64,000 nucleotides of DNA from Physcomitrium patens (taxonomy: Eukaryota; Streptophyta; Bryopsida; Funariales; Funariaceae), in the NCBI RefSeq assembly GCF_000002425.4, contig NC_037261.1, forward strand, positions 8,298,701 through 8,362,700, written 5' to 3'. Of the stretch, positions 36,681 to 51,332 are shown one piece after another. The notes beneath the pieces are model-generated. The model was not told the origin of the DNA and ran no database searches. It worked only from the letters and a program-made list of their open reading frames with translations. Each line of letters starts with the position of its first letter. Position 1 is the stretch's first letter. The position numbers and the translations under genes were made by a program.

Positions 36681-39600
36681 CTACAAAGCTATCTGGGACC
36701 TGTTTTTCATTGATTTCCTTCTCACTCCATATAGCATTGGCAATGGAGGAATAGAGGGCGGGCGTATCAATGGCACACTCTGCTTCTTCACGGACTTTCC
36801 CGGCGCAGGAGCAACCATAGTAGTCTTCTCGGCAGTCTTTTTGGCAGCGAGGTACATTCTCGGCTTGCGTGTGCTTCGGGATTGTCGACCAAGCTCTGCC
36901 ATGGACTTTAACAATGCCTGACCTCCCTCTGCTTCGGAGTGTATGTCCTCTGTGGATTGAACGTTGTTGCTATCTGCCAGTGAACCATTATTATGGGCAT
37001 CACTCCTCGTTCTGATAATCCGATCAGTGGAACCAACATTGCTCTTATTCACAGGAGCTGGCGCGGAAGCCTCGTCAATCTGGGTACCGTGTTCTCCTTT
37101 GTCAATGGAGTTTCCAGCTGGTTTGTTAAGGTCGTGTAGCTGGTCCATCACAGGATTTTTTCGTGTCCCTCTTTCCAGCTTATTTTCCTGTAGAGGATGT
37201 TTCCCTGCGGCCTGGCGTTTCGCATTTTTGTAGCGGGCCTTCTTTCTCTCACTCAGAAAATTGTGGTGCTTGCAGAGGGATTTACCTTCCATGGCCATCA
37301 TTGGACACTGCCACTTGGAATGATTGTTGCTGCCATCCTTTCTGGAGCATCTCACTCCGTTCTGAACCCCTTGCTCCGCTACGATCCTAGCCTGCATTGC
37401 CTTCAACGACCCTGGAACAGCTCCCGCAATAAAACGGACGTTGCTTGGTTCAAGGCCATCGCCATGAATTAGAGACTTCCTCTTCTTGGACTCCCGAATT
37501 GATGCGGATGCTGGCTCTGCCTCTGCGGGGGTTGCCATACGAACATCTGATTTGGATGCGGTTGACAGTTCGTCTGTGCTTCGATCCTCACAAATTTCTT
37601 CAACCTTTTGCGTCTTCTGAAACTCCACAACCGACTCATTCAACACCGCCTCAATGGTCCTTTCGTAAGCTTTTCTCCTGGTCTGTACTCCTATTAGTCA
37701 GGAAAGACAGTAACAAACATTGAGTGCTCTCTTCCGCAAAATTGTTCAAATGCAGAAGCGAGAGCAATGAAACATTCATCAGAGCTGATTTTATCAAGCG
37801 TGTGATCGTAAATTTGTGGTCGTAATTTATACCTTCAAGCTCATTGTTGACCACAGATGGATCCAGACTTGACAGAACGGTGTCGCAATCAACCTGTCTA
37901 GACTTGGAATCTGCAGAAGCCAATCTCCGAGAGGCTTTGGGTTCTTCGTTGAGATCAAATAAGTCCGCCACATGACCATCAGCACCAGATTTCGAAGCCT
38001 TAGGGACTTTTTGAGGCGTTTCACAGAGAAAATAACGAGCCTTCGCTCCCAATCTGAAGTAGGGACTGCTTTTGAGATAATCCTTCACACGCTCCCTCCA
38101 GTTCCTCCCAAGGCTGGAAAATCTTGTCTGCGTCGCAAAGCTGGCAAAAATTTCCTTCAAAGTCATGCCTTCCTTGTCAGCTGCTAAGAGCTGCAGATAC
38201 AAGCAATGTAGCAATGACCCTTCTGGTTCCTGCAACGGGTGGCTAGGATGTTCACTTCGACAACGAGGTTCACCTCTGCTGGGATTACATCTCCTCTGCG
38301 TAACCTGCAACGCTCACATGTTTTAACACTCAAATCACTACAGGGTTTAAGTTGTTGCAAAACAACAGCTGAATTGGCACATTGCAGTCCTACCATTTCC
38401 TTTAACATCTACAATTAGCACCATGAGGAGGCTCTAGTCAAAGGATTATGAACCCGCAGTACAAAACTGTCAGAACATACTGTAACCAAACCTCAAGTGT
38501 TTTTCCCAAACTACGGTTGGTCATGAGAATTGACCACAAGGGCTGTCAACTTTAAGAATTCGACAGTCTATATATAGGGAGCCTCGTAATCGAAATAAGT
38601 AGAATTGCTGTGATACTACCATGAAATCGCAAATAACATCTCTCAATTGAACCTTTTTTTCCAACTCCAGTGGAGGTTCCAGTCTAGTATATACTTTTTA
38701 CTTCCACAATAACATCCCCTTCATATACTAATTGCAAACGTAACATGTAATAGTGATTAGTGTCTTCACTGCTTTCAAAATAACTGCTGGAGCTCCGGAA
38801 TCTGCGGAAATATTCTAGCATGAACATAATCATAGCAAGAATCTAAGACTCATATACCTTTCACTCTTTCACTCTTCCACAGCACCGCATTTCTGGACTG
38901 AAAGTTGTGACTACGACTGCGGAAGTTGTAGCAGATACGTGACTCACAATAAACATTTCTGCAAATGGCTCTAAACTTTTCCGTGTTACCAGGACAAAGT
39001 CACTCAAGAACCAATGACACTCCACAAGAAAAGAGTCCAATCTCTAGATTTGTGCTTCCCATTGCAAGGGAAATCTTCAACTAATCCCTGCAATACCCAG
39101 TAGGTCATGGCTGAGGGCCTACAATGTAAACTCTAGTTCATAAACTAAAACGTTAAGGATATTGCACTAAAAGGTTTTCGAGTCAATTATATCCAAAAGG
39201 AGGCAAAAGGTTCAGAGTCCAGACGTGAAGAATGAAAAAAGAAAAGAAGGTAATACTGTTTTCAACTCGAAATCTACACCCAGAAATGATTTCAGGCAAC
39301 TCTGAACTGAGCGATTATGAATTCAAAAGTCAACAAGCTATCCACTTATGCAGAATGAATGGCGACCTGGATTGCCAATCGGCATGGGAAGTTGCCCCTA
39401 CAGATTCTTGTCACAAGTTAGGTCATCATCAAGTATTTAACGGAACAATTCATCACCATGGTCATACCTTAGCAGCATGGGAAGCAAAAACCACATTCCC
39501 GTTGCTGTAACCGTTTCCAGACTGCACTACTAATGTGCCACCACCTGCACTTCGTGAACTACGCCGTGCATACTTCCTCCTGGTATTTAAATTGTGATCC

Positions 39601-39962
39601 TGCTCCAGTGTCCAGTCCCCGCAGGATCCTGAGTTGGACTGTTCCAGAGACTCATGCGTCTGATCACCTTCTGAGGGTGATCCTTGAGCGCCCATGTCTG
39701 CCTCTCCCACCAAATTATTAGCAGGACCTTGGTGACAACCCAGTGCTCCATCCTGCGAAGTCGACGTCGTCCGAGCGTCTATCTGCTTGGTTGGAGGACT
39801 GGAATCACCAAAAAGAGACTTCCCCAGCAGTAATCTACCCCCGTTCTCAGTCTCCAATGAAATCTGTCTGGAAAACCTGTCCCCTTCCGAAGTCTCCAGC
39901 AGCGGGGAGCCTCCCGCTGATTCCAGGTCCAATACCTTTTGTACTTGCTTTCTAATCTTCAT
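36681..39962 (-). CDS. Nuclear protein with HARE-HTH and WRC-like zinc domain
   Basis: Three exons on the - strand, 39962-39468, 38304-37833 and 37690-36681, join in frame to 658 residues. The N-terminal 165 residues are polar and disordered, with an RRKYARRSSR basic patch. Exon 2 carries a HARE-HTH/winged-helix-like module (LLHCLYLQLLAADKEGMTLK to YFRLGAKARYFL, about residues 190-245), a fold found in ASXL and chromatin proteins. Exon 3 has VQTRRKAYERTIEAVLNESV and then a zinc-binding stretch with Cys and His ligands (RCSRKDGS, KWQCPMM, SLCKHH), of the WRC/C3H type seen in plant transcription and chromatin factors such as GRFs. The C-terminus is basic (MLYGVRRKSMKNRSQ). A DNA- or chromatin-binding role in the nucleus is likely by inference. 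The first intron is about 1.16 kb; the start is the first ATG of the open frame. Confidence 0.8.
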
Positions 39963-42500
39963 ACTTATCTAACCTAAAGGCGCTAATGGGAAGGGGTAAA
40001 AATAAAAATAAAATAAAAAGTGTTTAAGTTCCAGAGATAAGAAGTGAGGCAAGACGAGGAGCTGACCACGCAGATTGGTGTAAGTCAGAATGCATGGCGC
40101 TTGTGACGATGGGGGACGGTGTCATTGGACGTGCAATGTAAATATGCCGCCAGCTCCCTGAGTTACGCGTCGCTGCGTTATTACAGTACAATAGGTGGGA
40201 CCCAGGCAGAGAAGCTAAGAACAGGTGGTTGCGGTAAAAGCTGCAAGCGCTGGATACACGCCGGTGTGCAACGCACTAAGTTTGTACATGCCCATCGTGC
40301 AACTCATCTAAGCATTTGAAACGAGCAAAGTAGCCACTTAGAACTACATACCCCCACTGTTCAAATCAGCAAGAGAGACAACCTGAAAATTTGAGAACAC
40401 GCACCTCAACTGGACCAGCATAAGCTTCAGACTTGACCCAGACATAATATTAAAGCGCCATCTGATCTTGCAACCGCGTCGAGCATCATGCAGTACCAAA
40501 CTTAAGAGCACTATGATCTTGTAGTTGACGGCGCGATGACACACAGGTGACGAAGCGAGCAAGGAGTTCTACAGCGTAAAGTCACACGGCTCTAATTTCC
40601 AAATACCACGAACCAAGAGCACATAACAATTGGCGCTACAGAAGCAGAGAACCACAAGCTCGGAGTCACCTTGTGATGCACTAGCAGAGCTCAAAAGCAT
40701 CAGAGCAGCCTGAGAGAGACAGAAATATTATATTGAACCACCGGAGTAGGGTTCCAGAACCGCCCACAAAGAATAGTCCAGGAAAACTTCAGTACCCTGC
40801 ACTATCGGAATATGGAATATCTGGTCCTCAATTAGTATGCTGCCAGAAAGCTTCTACAGTACACACTAAACTGGTGCGTGTAGCGAACGGCAAGCCTCGA
40901 GCAAAGGCTTCAAACCCCAACTGGTCCAGACAAAACCTGGACTAACACAACTGGAAAACTGCAACTTGACGACTACCGGGACTCGAGGAAAACCCACCCT
41001 ACTAGCAACAAGCTCGTGATTGGTCCCGCAGAAACGTCACCTATCCTATGCAATCTCTGTTGCATGCCACTCTCCTTGGATTTCTAGATCCAGAGCCGGA
41101 CAAGGCCCATGTTATCTGCGGCCACCAAGGGATTGCACGAAAGGATCCCAGCTACTGACCGACCGTCGCAATAAGTTACTATTGTTTTTTCTTACACGGT
41201 AGCTCACAATCTAGGGTACCAGGACACGATCATGGCAGTTAACGTAGAAGCGCAACATACGACAGCATGAAAGGAAAGTAGGGGCGAAAAAAGCAAGTGT
41301 TGATTCAGAAGTGGCGAAGTACAACGCGCCCTTCCCCCCGCCCACTCACCCCCCTAACTGGCGACTCGACCTCTCAGAAACCACTAAGCATCTTCAACAG
41401 CTCCCCGCTTCAGATCACTCCAGGTCGCTCCAGGACCCAGAATCGAGAAGCTGGATCAAATCGGACCGGACCGGAACAGACCAAACCAGCAGCGCCTACG
41501 GTACACGAGTCGCGACAAGAAAACAAATGTCACCCACCATGGCATGGCAATGGACATCTCTCCATTGTCCCACTTCAATCGGTCTGTGATCTGGAACAGT
41601 GCCTGCGCCTGCCGCAAGTGCATGCGGCCAGAATGTGCGGTGGAATACCAGCGGTGTGGACGCTGCGTAATGAATGAACCCACAGTGCCGGAATTTCCGA
41701 GCTGAGGTAAACTTACTTACATACCCGGTGCATCGGGGACGATGCCGGCAATCACCCCGGCTCTCTCAATCTCTCTCTCTGGATGGGGCGCACCTTTTCC
41801 CCTCCCCTTTCCCTGTTCTTTTTCTACTGTTTCCTTTTCATCTTCCCATAATTCTAAGCCAATATTCTCCCAGTGAACTGTTACTACTACAAACACAATA
41901 ATATTCACGATTACTGCGCACCGATGTGTTCGAGCCATTCCTTGACCTGTTTATTCCAGCAGCGATGGCCGAAGAGGTCCAAACCACATGGACCCAATTG
42001 AGATCGATGTACTTACCGCATCACAGAGTGTGCGTTTCTGGCAAACAACAGGCCTAGCAGCATCACCAGCAGCAGTAGATGCAGCAGCGAGCCTTTTTCA
42101 TCAATGATTGTGTTACATCGGAGGGAGATTAAGGGATCATGGAGGTTTGGCTCTCATTTCGAGTGGTGGCCCGTAACTACCTGGTGGAGGAACTGCCTCC
42201 TTCCCTCCCTGCAGCTGGCCCCCAGCTGTGGTGCGGTGAGCTTTTCTTTGCATTGCATTGCTCTGCGTTTACCCTAATGGTTGCCGGTTTATTAGTTCAG
42301 TAAAGATAAGCGTCGCACATTGTGTGTTTTTTTCTGGTGTTATTTATTTGGCTTTAGGCGTCATCGCCATTAATTTACTAACAGCAACTGAGGTGCTGGA
42401 CCCAGTCTGCAATCATCAACAGCGGCAGCGGCATTGTTCCTTCATCCTCAGCTTCCAGCTTCTCCCCCTTCCCATCCCACTGCTTTAAATGTAAAGTGGT
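39963..42500 (-). promoter_or_regulatory. Upstream region of the HARE-HTH/WRC gene
   Basis: About 2.5 kb of gene-like composition upstream of the - strand start, probably a long 5' leader, possibly with non-coding exons, plus promoter. Several short frames (for example 41297-41677 +) have no recognisable domain and are not called. Confidence 0.35.
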
Positions 42501-45500
42501 AACCAGGACACGACCAAAGTGACATCTCAACATTTATGCACTTTTGGATTCGTGATCTAATATCTTCAAAGTGTAAGACCTGCAGTAATCAATCCCTTGT
42601 GTTTGAGGTTGAAACCCTAATTCTTCTACATACTAATGAAGATATCTGTACACATAAAACACCAATCTGTGCACGACAAAATTCTTACCATTACTGATTA
42701 GTGAGAACTGGGTCCAAATTCTATGCACTTTTTTGTAATTGCACTTTTTTGTTTCATACAATGTGTAATAGATCATGGGCATGTGTAAAGTTGAGACTTT
42801 TCTTTTGCATTGTCAGGCGACAGGTGAGACAATACAGGTCACATGAGTAATATTCATATTTTGTGGTTAACTTATAGTTTAAAAAAACAAAAAAAAAAAA
42901 AAAAAAAAAAAAAAAGATGAAAAAATTAATATAAATATTAAGCAACCATGTGCTCATATGAAGCAATAATATTCACTAATACACAATGGAAGTAAATCAA
43001 CCAGTAATTCATCAATCTCTACTTTGTTGAGATGAGCAAAAATATAGGCACATGAAGACTTGATTACATTTATATTTATATTTATATATGGAAATTGATA
43101 TTTTTATTGATTTTTTACATAATTCATCATCTTGGAAACCCTCATGGTTATTTAATTCAAAAAATGTTTTTGTAAATTATATAACATAATAGAGTAATAA
43201 AAAGTTGAAATTCTCAATACATTTAAATAGAATATAATATAATATGTTAATATTATGAATGTTTTAATGAAATACTATTTTTTATTTTGTTCTGGAAATG
43301 ATGTAGAATTTATAGATTCTAAATGAAAAAAAATAATCAATGTCAGACATGTGTCGTATCCTTACAATCAAGTCTAAGGGTTCATACTTGAAAAAACTTG
43401 AACTTCATTTTCAAAATTTAAAATTTAAAAATAAAAAATAAAAAATTAAATGATACTCTCATCCGAAATTGAAGGAGAAATAATTGAATGATATTGATAT
43501 GAACTTTGAGTAAAGCAGAAAAAAGATTCTACATTGCTCAAAGGTATTAGTAAAGAGGAACTCATGAATACACAGAAGCATTTTTTTTTTATATATAAAT
43601 ATATTTATATTTCAAAAGTGAAAAAAATCACAAATGTGAACATTTTATATATTTTAAATCTTCATACTTCACATTAGTCTTAATTCATTTTTTCAAAAAA
43701 CACATACACACTTCAACCATTTGGTGGTGAATTGTGAGAAACTGGCTTTGATGATACAGTTTTTGCAAATCCACATAATAAGAAATGACACTTAAGGAAT
43801 CAGAACTTGTTAGAGACATTCAAAACAATCAATGAACACAAACAAATTGAAGTACAAAATTAATCAGTTTTTCTTCACTTTTGAAACCATAGTAATAAGA
43901 TCACCAACCATGATTTCAATAATTAGATTAAACTTTTTCAAGAATTTTTCTGTAGAAAATAAAATATTAAATAATAATTTGTGTGAGCAATTGAGTGTTT
44001 TTGTTATTAGTTAAGGCAGTTGCACCAAAATGTCCTCTTAATCATCATTCCAAAACCGATTATTTTGTTTTCATTGTATTAATCATTGTTCACAAAAGAC
44101 TTCCAGGGATTTTCATGAGTTACAATTCTTTCTTTTACTCACCAATTATCATCTTGTTTTCATGAAATATTGTAAAATATAATTTTGAAAAATCTGACAT
44201 AGAAACATTATAATCAAATTTTACTCTGCATTTATTTATTTATTTATTTATTTATTTTCAATATAGATATACAACTAAATCCTTGAAATTGGCATCAAAT
44301 TCTCACATACCATTGTTTGAAAACATTTTTTTTCTTTTTTCTTTTCAGTCATTATTTTATTAAACATCTTAGAGTCTCATGTTTAATATGTCAGTCTTAG
44401 AATTCTTTCAATATCTTCTACACGCTACTTATCCACCATCACCTATATCTTTACAGTCACTTAATTTTTATGCCCAATTTATTCTATGATAAACATAAAT
44501 CTATACAATTATTTACATACTTATGTTGGTATAGTTGTTTGTTGGATATTAAAATTATGCCAAGACTTTGAACTATCAATTGGTTAACATCTCAATTGAG
44601 CAATTCAAAACAAGCCCAAATGGTTCATAAGATTAATGAACAACTTTAACTTATGATTATTATTATGACAACTATCAGAATGCTACTAACATAAAAATAA
44701 AAAATAAAAAATAAATAAAAAAAAACAGGTCAGTTTGCTTGCTATGAATGGGTTGATTCCCACTTCGTACTTCATTCATTTGTTCACATATGTGTTCATA
44801 TGATAGTGTTGTGTACTTCTGTACCAATTCCCTGTGCCCACCCTAAAAGACCAAGCTCAGCACCCTTCTCATGGTATGCAGGTATTTATAGCAAAGAAGT
44901 TATTTCTTTATTAAATAATATCTAAGAGAATGTAAAAAATAATTATTTGACAAATATGCAAGTATCGGTGAAACAAAAAATGAAGAAACAAATCAATGGA
45001 TGATCTGTAAGAGAGGAACCACAATTGTCTTATGTTTGATTTTTTGTACATCAAAGTTCTCAAAGGTTGAATAACTTCCAGTACCTGTCTTTGTGGAGGT
45101 TGAAATACCCCATTTCAAAACTGTTTCTCTTTAATAAAATAAATGATATCAACCAAATATAAATAAAATAATCTAGCCACCACCAGTGGGAGTTGTGCTG
45201 TAGAATGCTGATGCTTTGCAGCAAACAACCCACACTTGTTATTTTTACTACAAAATGTAATCACACACCTGTTTGTCTCCTACAACATAGATATACTTTC
45301 CTTATATGTATATATATATATACCTGAATTTACATCAACACTTTCCATGAGAGGTTCAACTACACAAACTTTCCAATCACAGCAATCTCTACAAGAATTT
45401 TAATCACTTCCTGTAGACCATTCTGGAAACCAATGTCAAATTGTAAAATCCAACGTGTTATTTTACATATTTTTTCTTCACAAAGGAAAATCTTTTGAAT

Positions 45501-48430
45501 AGCAGCAAGGGTCAACTCACATGATGGGATGTTGTATTATATATGATCACGGGGGGGTACTTTGACCTTAGTTTACAAAGAGAGAAAAAGGACATCTTCA
45601 TACTATTCTCTTTTTTCTCAAAAGGTACAACACACACCCCTTCTTCTTGTCTCTCAATTTATTAAACATATATCTATATATCTAAATATATATCAAAACG
45701 AACAAGGCCTGATTTCTATAGAGAATAGGACAAATCCATTGCCTCTCCCAAAAGATGGATGGGCTGCCAATTACTCCTAAGTTTGAATTGGTTTGCTTTA
45801 ACCACTAGTTGAACAACTTCAGGGTTTTTTTTATGATGGGATCAACCAGAATGGCACAGAAATTAGAACTATTACGGCAACAACAGCAACAACAGCAACA
45901 TTAGTAATGTCAATACCAACACTACTGTTACCCTAAAACCAGTTGCTTTACTTTTTCTGGGTACTGGGTCAGTGTCATGTGCAGAAGCTTTCTTTAGTTC
46001 TTCTGTCAATTAGCTGCCTTTTAATGTTAAAAGTGAGAGCATCTGAGAAAAAGTGAAGGTTCTCATCATTCCCACTACCTACCTTTCCACATCCCACTTT
46101 CTCTCTCTCTCTTCCATCCAAAGTCACGATCCACACACACACACACACACTCACTGCCTTTTCATAATTGTAACCACCCCCTGATCTCCTCCTCGAAGCA
46201 CTGGAAGCCAGTTTGATGTTAAAATAACAGATACAACACAAAAGAAAAATATTGGTCGCTTGTACACCAGAATTCATATACAGGTACATAGCAATTGAGA
46301 GTTTTTAACACAAAGACACAGAGAATGAACAATGGTAAGGATAAGAATAATAGTAATAAGAATACTACGAAGAAGAATAAGAATGGATGGATGTGAGTGA
46401 GAGTGAAGATGGTTTGCTGCGGTCAAGCAAAGGGCAATAATAATAATTTCCCGTTTTTGCTGCTAGAGATGATTAACGTGCATACTCTCATAGACCAAAT
46501 CATCGGGTGAGGGTCAGGCCACCAGGGCGGGTTGTGAGACAAACCACCGCACCGCATCGCATCGCACAACATATCGGCACAGCATTGTGGATTGTCTGCT
46601 GCTGCCGGGGCGGCACCGACCCAGGATTGCGGGGCTTCAGCTATGGAGTTAGTTTCCATCCTTCTTAGCTTTCTTTCTTTCCTTCCTTCCTACCTTCCAA
46701 AGAGAGAGAGAGGGGGAGAGCCCGATCACACGGGTGACTTACTCGCATCAACCTCGTCGTTAGCACACAACAAAACAGCACAACGGCGCCGAAGTGCAAG
46801 TAGCAGCAGCAGCATCTGACCCACCCACTGACCCACCAGCACCCGCACAACATGCGCTACCACCGTCCCTCCTGGACCCTTTTCTTCACGTCCATGGTGC
46901 CCCAGTCGGCAATATTATATATATATATATATATATACATATACAGATAAATTTAGGGGAATATTAAATAGACCCAGGCTTTTACTACATTGATATGCTC
47001 ATCTTCACTGGATCTGAAAGCAATGAAAATCAACAATGTTCATCATGATTACCATATTCTTCGTAATGGATAGGTCAATTTTGAAAAAACTTGGGTCTAG
47101 TTAACATTCTCCAATATATATATATATATATATGTATATATATTTCATTCATTCATTCATTCAGTCATTCTACTCTACAGTGTAACTACACTTCTTCTTT
47201 GAAGATCTTGGTATTGTGTTGATTCTAAATTATAGAAGTACAAGTTTCTACTATATATGGCTATGATATCCTTGTATTGCTTGTTTTTAGTTTACAAAGC
47301 TAAAAATTATTTTTAATATTTTAAGAATACATGAAAAATACTCTTTATTTATAATTATGTATGTATTTTTTATATCCATGTATTTACAACTATCTTTTAT
47401 GCTGAATATGTTGAATTAGATTAGATCAATTTTTTGGTTTTTGTTTTTTATTTTATTTACTTGTCTATTTTAAACATAATCTTCAGCTTATTTGGAATTA
47501 AAAATGAAAGATTTTAAATTTTTTGGTGATTTGTATAGGTATAGACACAATTAAACATCAAATAGAATTCAATCTCTTTTGATATTATATCTATCTAAGT
47601 TATGTGATTTTTTTTGATGGAGGTTCTTTGGATCCTATTTAAGTTACTTTAAGGAAAATACTATAGAGAATTAAATACCTTTAAATCTAATGATTTTATA
47701 TATAAAGATATATAATCAATATGTAAGATTATACAATCATAAATGTAGACAATCAACTCTTGTTATAATTAACCTCATTAAAGTCAATTTTGGATTATAG
47801 TCAATTCATTTTTTCAATTTCAATCTACACTACTAAAAGTAACTTACACTAAATAGTCAACACTATACATTCAACTATACTTCATAGTCAATAGTTTCTT
47901 TGGTTCAAGAGGTTGATTACAAAGAAGGCTAATTCTATGTATAAATATATATAGATATACATAAAACTAAATAAATATATAAAAAACTAACTAAATAAAT
48001 AAAATATTAATATATATAACCATAATTATAATTTTATTGCTTATATGATTTAATAAAAAAATTCTATAAAAATTGATTAATATAAATTAATGCAAATTAT
48101 ATTGATTCTAGTTGCACAAGGTATTATAACAAATTAAAAAACATCTATATTTACAATAAATATTTTATTTTTACTAAAATCTAATATATTACTAAAAATA
48201 ATCTATATAACATGTTTTATATATTATATTAAAAACCTAGAGATTAATGATAAAACATCTAGAACCATACTATTGACATTTAAGAGTGGTACATCAAAGT
48301 TCTTACATAAAAATTTCCAAATATTGTCATAATTCATGTTGTGACTTTAAAACTTTTTTAGATGTAGTTATTTGAGAATTTATTTTTTGTAATATATTGC
48401 ATAAATACTAATTTTAAACATATTCATTAA
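42501..48430. other. AT-rich intergenic DNA
   Basis: AT-rich with many simple repeats: poly(A) at 42881-42915, (TTTA)n near 44232-44260, (TA)n at 45308-45321, (AC)n at 46133-46150, (TA)n at 46915-46937 and near 47115, and (CATT)n at 47144-47165. A GC-richer island lies at about 46400-46900. No gene is supported. Confidence 0.5.
42881..42915 (+). repeat. Poly(A) tract
   Basis: A run of about 35 A residues with a single C. No upstream retroposed gene body or flanking duplication was recognised. Confidence 0.85.
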
Positions 48431-48780
48431 GAAATTGATGTATGTTTTTATTGTGATTATTATTTACAGTGATTTGTTTAAAGTACTTGCAAATGTAGTT
48501 TTTTTTTCAATAAAATATTTCTCAATATATCAACTCGATTTAAATTGGTCTGAAGGAACAACTAATGCAGAAACTGATGAACTTGTTTCACGAATTCTTA
48601 ATGCTGTGTACATTGACTAATCAAATTCTCATTCAGATCAAACCTTGAATCGTTTACACTTGATTGACGAAATCTACATGTTTGTTCAAAAAGTTAAACA
48701 ATTAAAAGAATATTCAAATGTTGTTGAGATACATGATGCTTCTATAAACTTTTCAAAGGTTTTAAGAGGGGGTTACGTGC
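48431..48780 (+). pseudogene. Possible transposon-derived coding fragment
   Basis: A frame at about 48470-48620 reads LNWSEGTTNAETDELVSRIL, and the next 150 bases keep a coding-like texture after a TAA (LNRLHLIDEIYMFVQKVKQL). It sits in AT-rich DNA with no introns or start nearby. It may be a remnant of a mobile element; the family is not recognised. Confidence 0.25.
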
Positions 48781-51332
48781 ATTAGATGTACATTCAAAGG
48801 TTGAATATGCTTCAGATAGACTTCAGATGTGTGTTTTACACCTACCTCTATAGCAGTTTCTTCAATCCTCATTTGCACAAAGTCTCTGAAATACAGCATA
48901 GATCTGAGTTCAGTTCCACGATCAGTTCGTACACAACTTTTGAAGCTAAAACTCTCCTCATGCAACTGATTGTATGACCAAAATTGTTGTCAGCCACAAA
49001 GAATCCACCGGGTCTTTCAAGTGTCAGAAGCAGCAACTACCTTTTTTCCACTCTCATCTGCAAGCTTGCCCACAATTGCTCTACAGGATGCCGGTGCCTT
49101 CAACAAAGTGATGAGAAATGAGGGTAAGAGTCATCAGTGTTGCATCCTTCTTCTCGATGCGTAGTTTTGGGATATACAGAAGTGTCACTCAGTGTCACTT
49201 CTTCCTCGCACCCAACAAACACTCACTCAATAACCAGCAGCTCTAACGCACACACAGAGCGCTCAAACTGGAATCCCAAGAGTTACCCTGCCCGATCTCA
49301 CCGGCAGATTTGTGTATAAATCTTTGGTGCAGAAGTACCTCTTCCAATGCTTAACATGATAAACCAAGGATTGGACACCGTTACTTAGCCTTCAACAACA
49401 GACAGAATGTTTGCACGCGACGAACCTGATTTCGACACAGCGAAATAGTGGACGTGCAGTCAATCATGCCGTGCAGGCAAACGGTGAAACATGGCGCATG
49501 GAAGCTTCACTTCTCATGAGTCTCAGCAAATGCAGTCACAGATTTAAATACCGTCGTCTGCTAAGTCTTTGTCAACTGTTCATTCGTGACGACCTCTCAT
49601 GCAATCACCTAGTTTGTATAAAGGTCAAACTCATCTTAGAGAGATTTGTTCTAATGACCATTTCTCCTTTGTGTTTGTATGGCCCGGCACACTGACGTAA
49701 TTGCTGCACACGCACAACCCCATCTCAAACAAATTGCGCAGGTCTGTAAAGGTGAATCTTCTGAGCCCCGAGCCAGACGCACCGCCTAAGCTCAGAGGAA
49801 AGTGTCCCTTCCCGCTGCCAATTAGCGGCCACGGAGCTTCTATCACGAGGAGAAAAAGTCAAGAAAATATTCCTCCCCGCTAGAAAGGTACGCTTCAAAT
49901 CCTGTGCCAAAAGAAAGAAAAAAAAGAAGAAGATAGACCCACGTTGAAACGCATGCAGAATTTTGGTTCAAAGTCCATGTGGTATCACATGAGCTTTTGC
50001 ATTCAAAAATAGACGGGGAAGAAAAACAAAAAAACAAAACACTGATCAGCACCAGTGGGGTATGCGTCACATGGGTTCTCACAGTACTAAAGCGACACGC
50101 CTGAGCCCGCCGCACCCGTTCAACGCAAGTGAAGCTTTTTCCTCTGTAGCTATCGCTCACCCCAGACCGACCCAACGTGTGCCGAATCTACTGCAGTAGG
50201 CGCAATAATTTCTCTGCAACACGTGCGACTCCGAACCAAGGCGCCAGCCACTGTAGCAAAGCTCATGAACCAGGGAACGGCATCACCGTCACATTGCAGG
50301 AACATCGAAGCTCATCCGTGGGGTCTGCATGTTGTAGGCGTTGCAAGGATCCTCCACACATTGTAGCTGCAGTAATGAGCAAGATAGATAAGGCGCAATG
50401 GTGAATGGATCCCCCCCCACCACCACCAGCACATCATCATCATCATCATCATCCATCGTTGCAAGCAAGCAAGCATTCCAGCGTCGTCGAGATGGTGCAG
50501 TGAGTGAAAGGTGCACACACACACTCCCTTCCTTCGCAATGCTCATTCTCAGCAGGCTTAGCCAAGCAGTTCCTAATTGGACGACAAGGTGGAAGACGAT
50601 CCACTAGCAACATCAACCGGGCCTCGACAGCAGCCAGCCATTCATATCAACAGGGCATCAGTAATTACAACTCCCGGCCCTCAATAACAACATGACCTCG
50701 CTGACATCTTCTTCTTCATGTCTATGTTAATGTATGAATGTCTGTTTGTATGTGTGTATGTATGTATATACAGTATAGTATTTTCTCCGTATTAGTAAAT
50801 GAAAGAGAGGCAATTTCTATTATTAAAGGTTCAGAATTATGATTCTAGTGCTATGCATGTTTTAATTGGTAGATCAATTTTTATTAATTGTGAAAAGTTC
50901 ATGACAATGTTGTAATCAAACAACCCATTAATAGCACATTAAAAACTATGCAAAAGCGTCATTCCTGTCTCTAGATTTTATACCACTTTAGGGTGCTTGC
51001 TTCGATGTGTTGTTTCTCGCTCTGATGGTGGTGGATCCCACCGCCGGCTCCACCATCGCGTCAGCGAGAACCTGTTTTTTGTCTGACGATATTCATCTTC
51101 TGTCCGCTCCTCCATGAACCCGAGCTTGAGATTCTGGTTTGTGCGGCATTCAGTTCAAGGCAACAGGCCTTTGCAGAGATGTGTGCGTTCCTAGTTTTTG
51201 AAGCTATGTTGCGACGATGAGGATTTCCGTGGGTAGGTCTTTTATTTGTTAGACTCAGTATCTTAGCGTGCGTAGAATACTCTGTTGCATGTTTTGTTGG
51301 GAAGAGACTCGGTTAGGAGAATTATTCCAGCT
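48781..51332. other. Gene-like composition upstream of the THUMP methyltransferase
   Basis: GC-richer DNA without a long conserved frame. A - strand stretch near 49100-49030 (CRAIVGKLADESGKKVVAAS) looks coding but has no clear partners. A (CAT)n run lies at 50434-50455. 50990-51332 probably holds the promoter and 5' leader of the gene at 51333. Confidence 0.35.
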
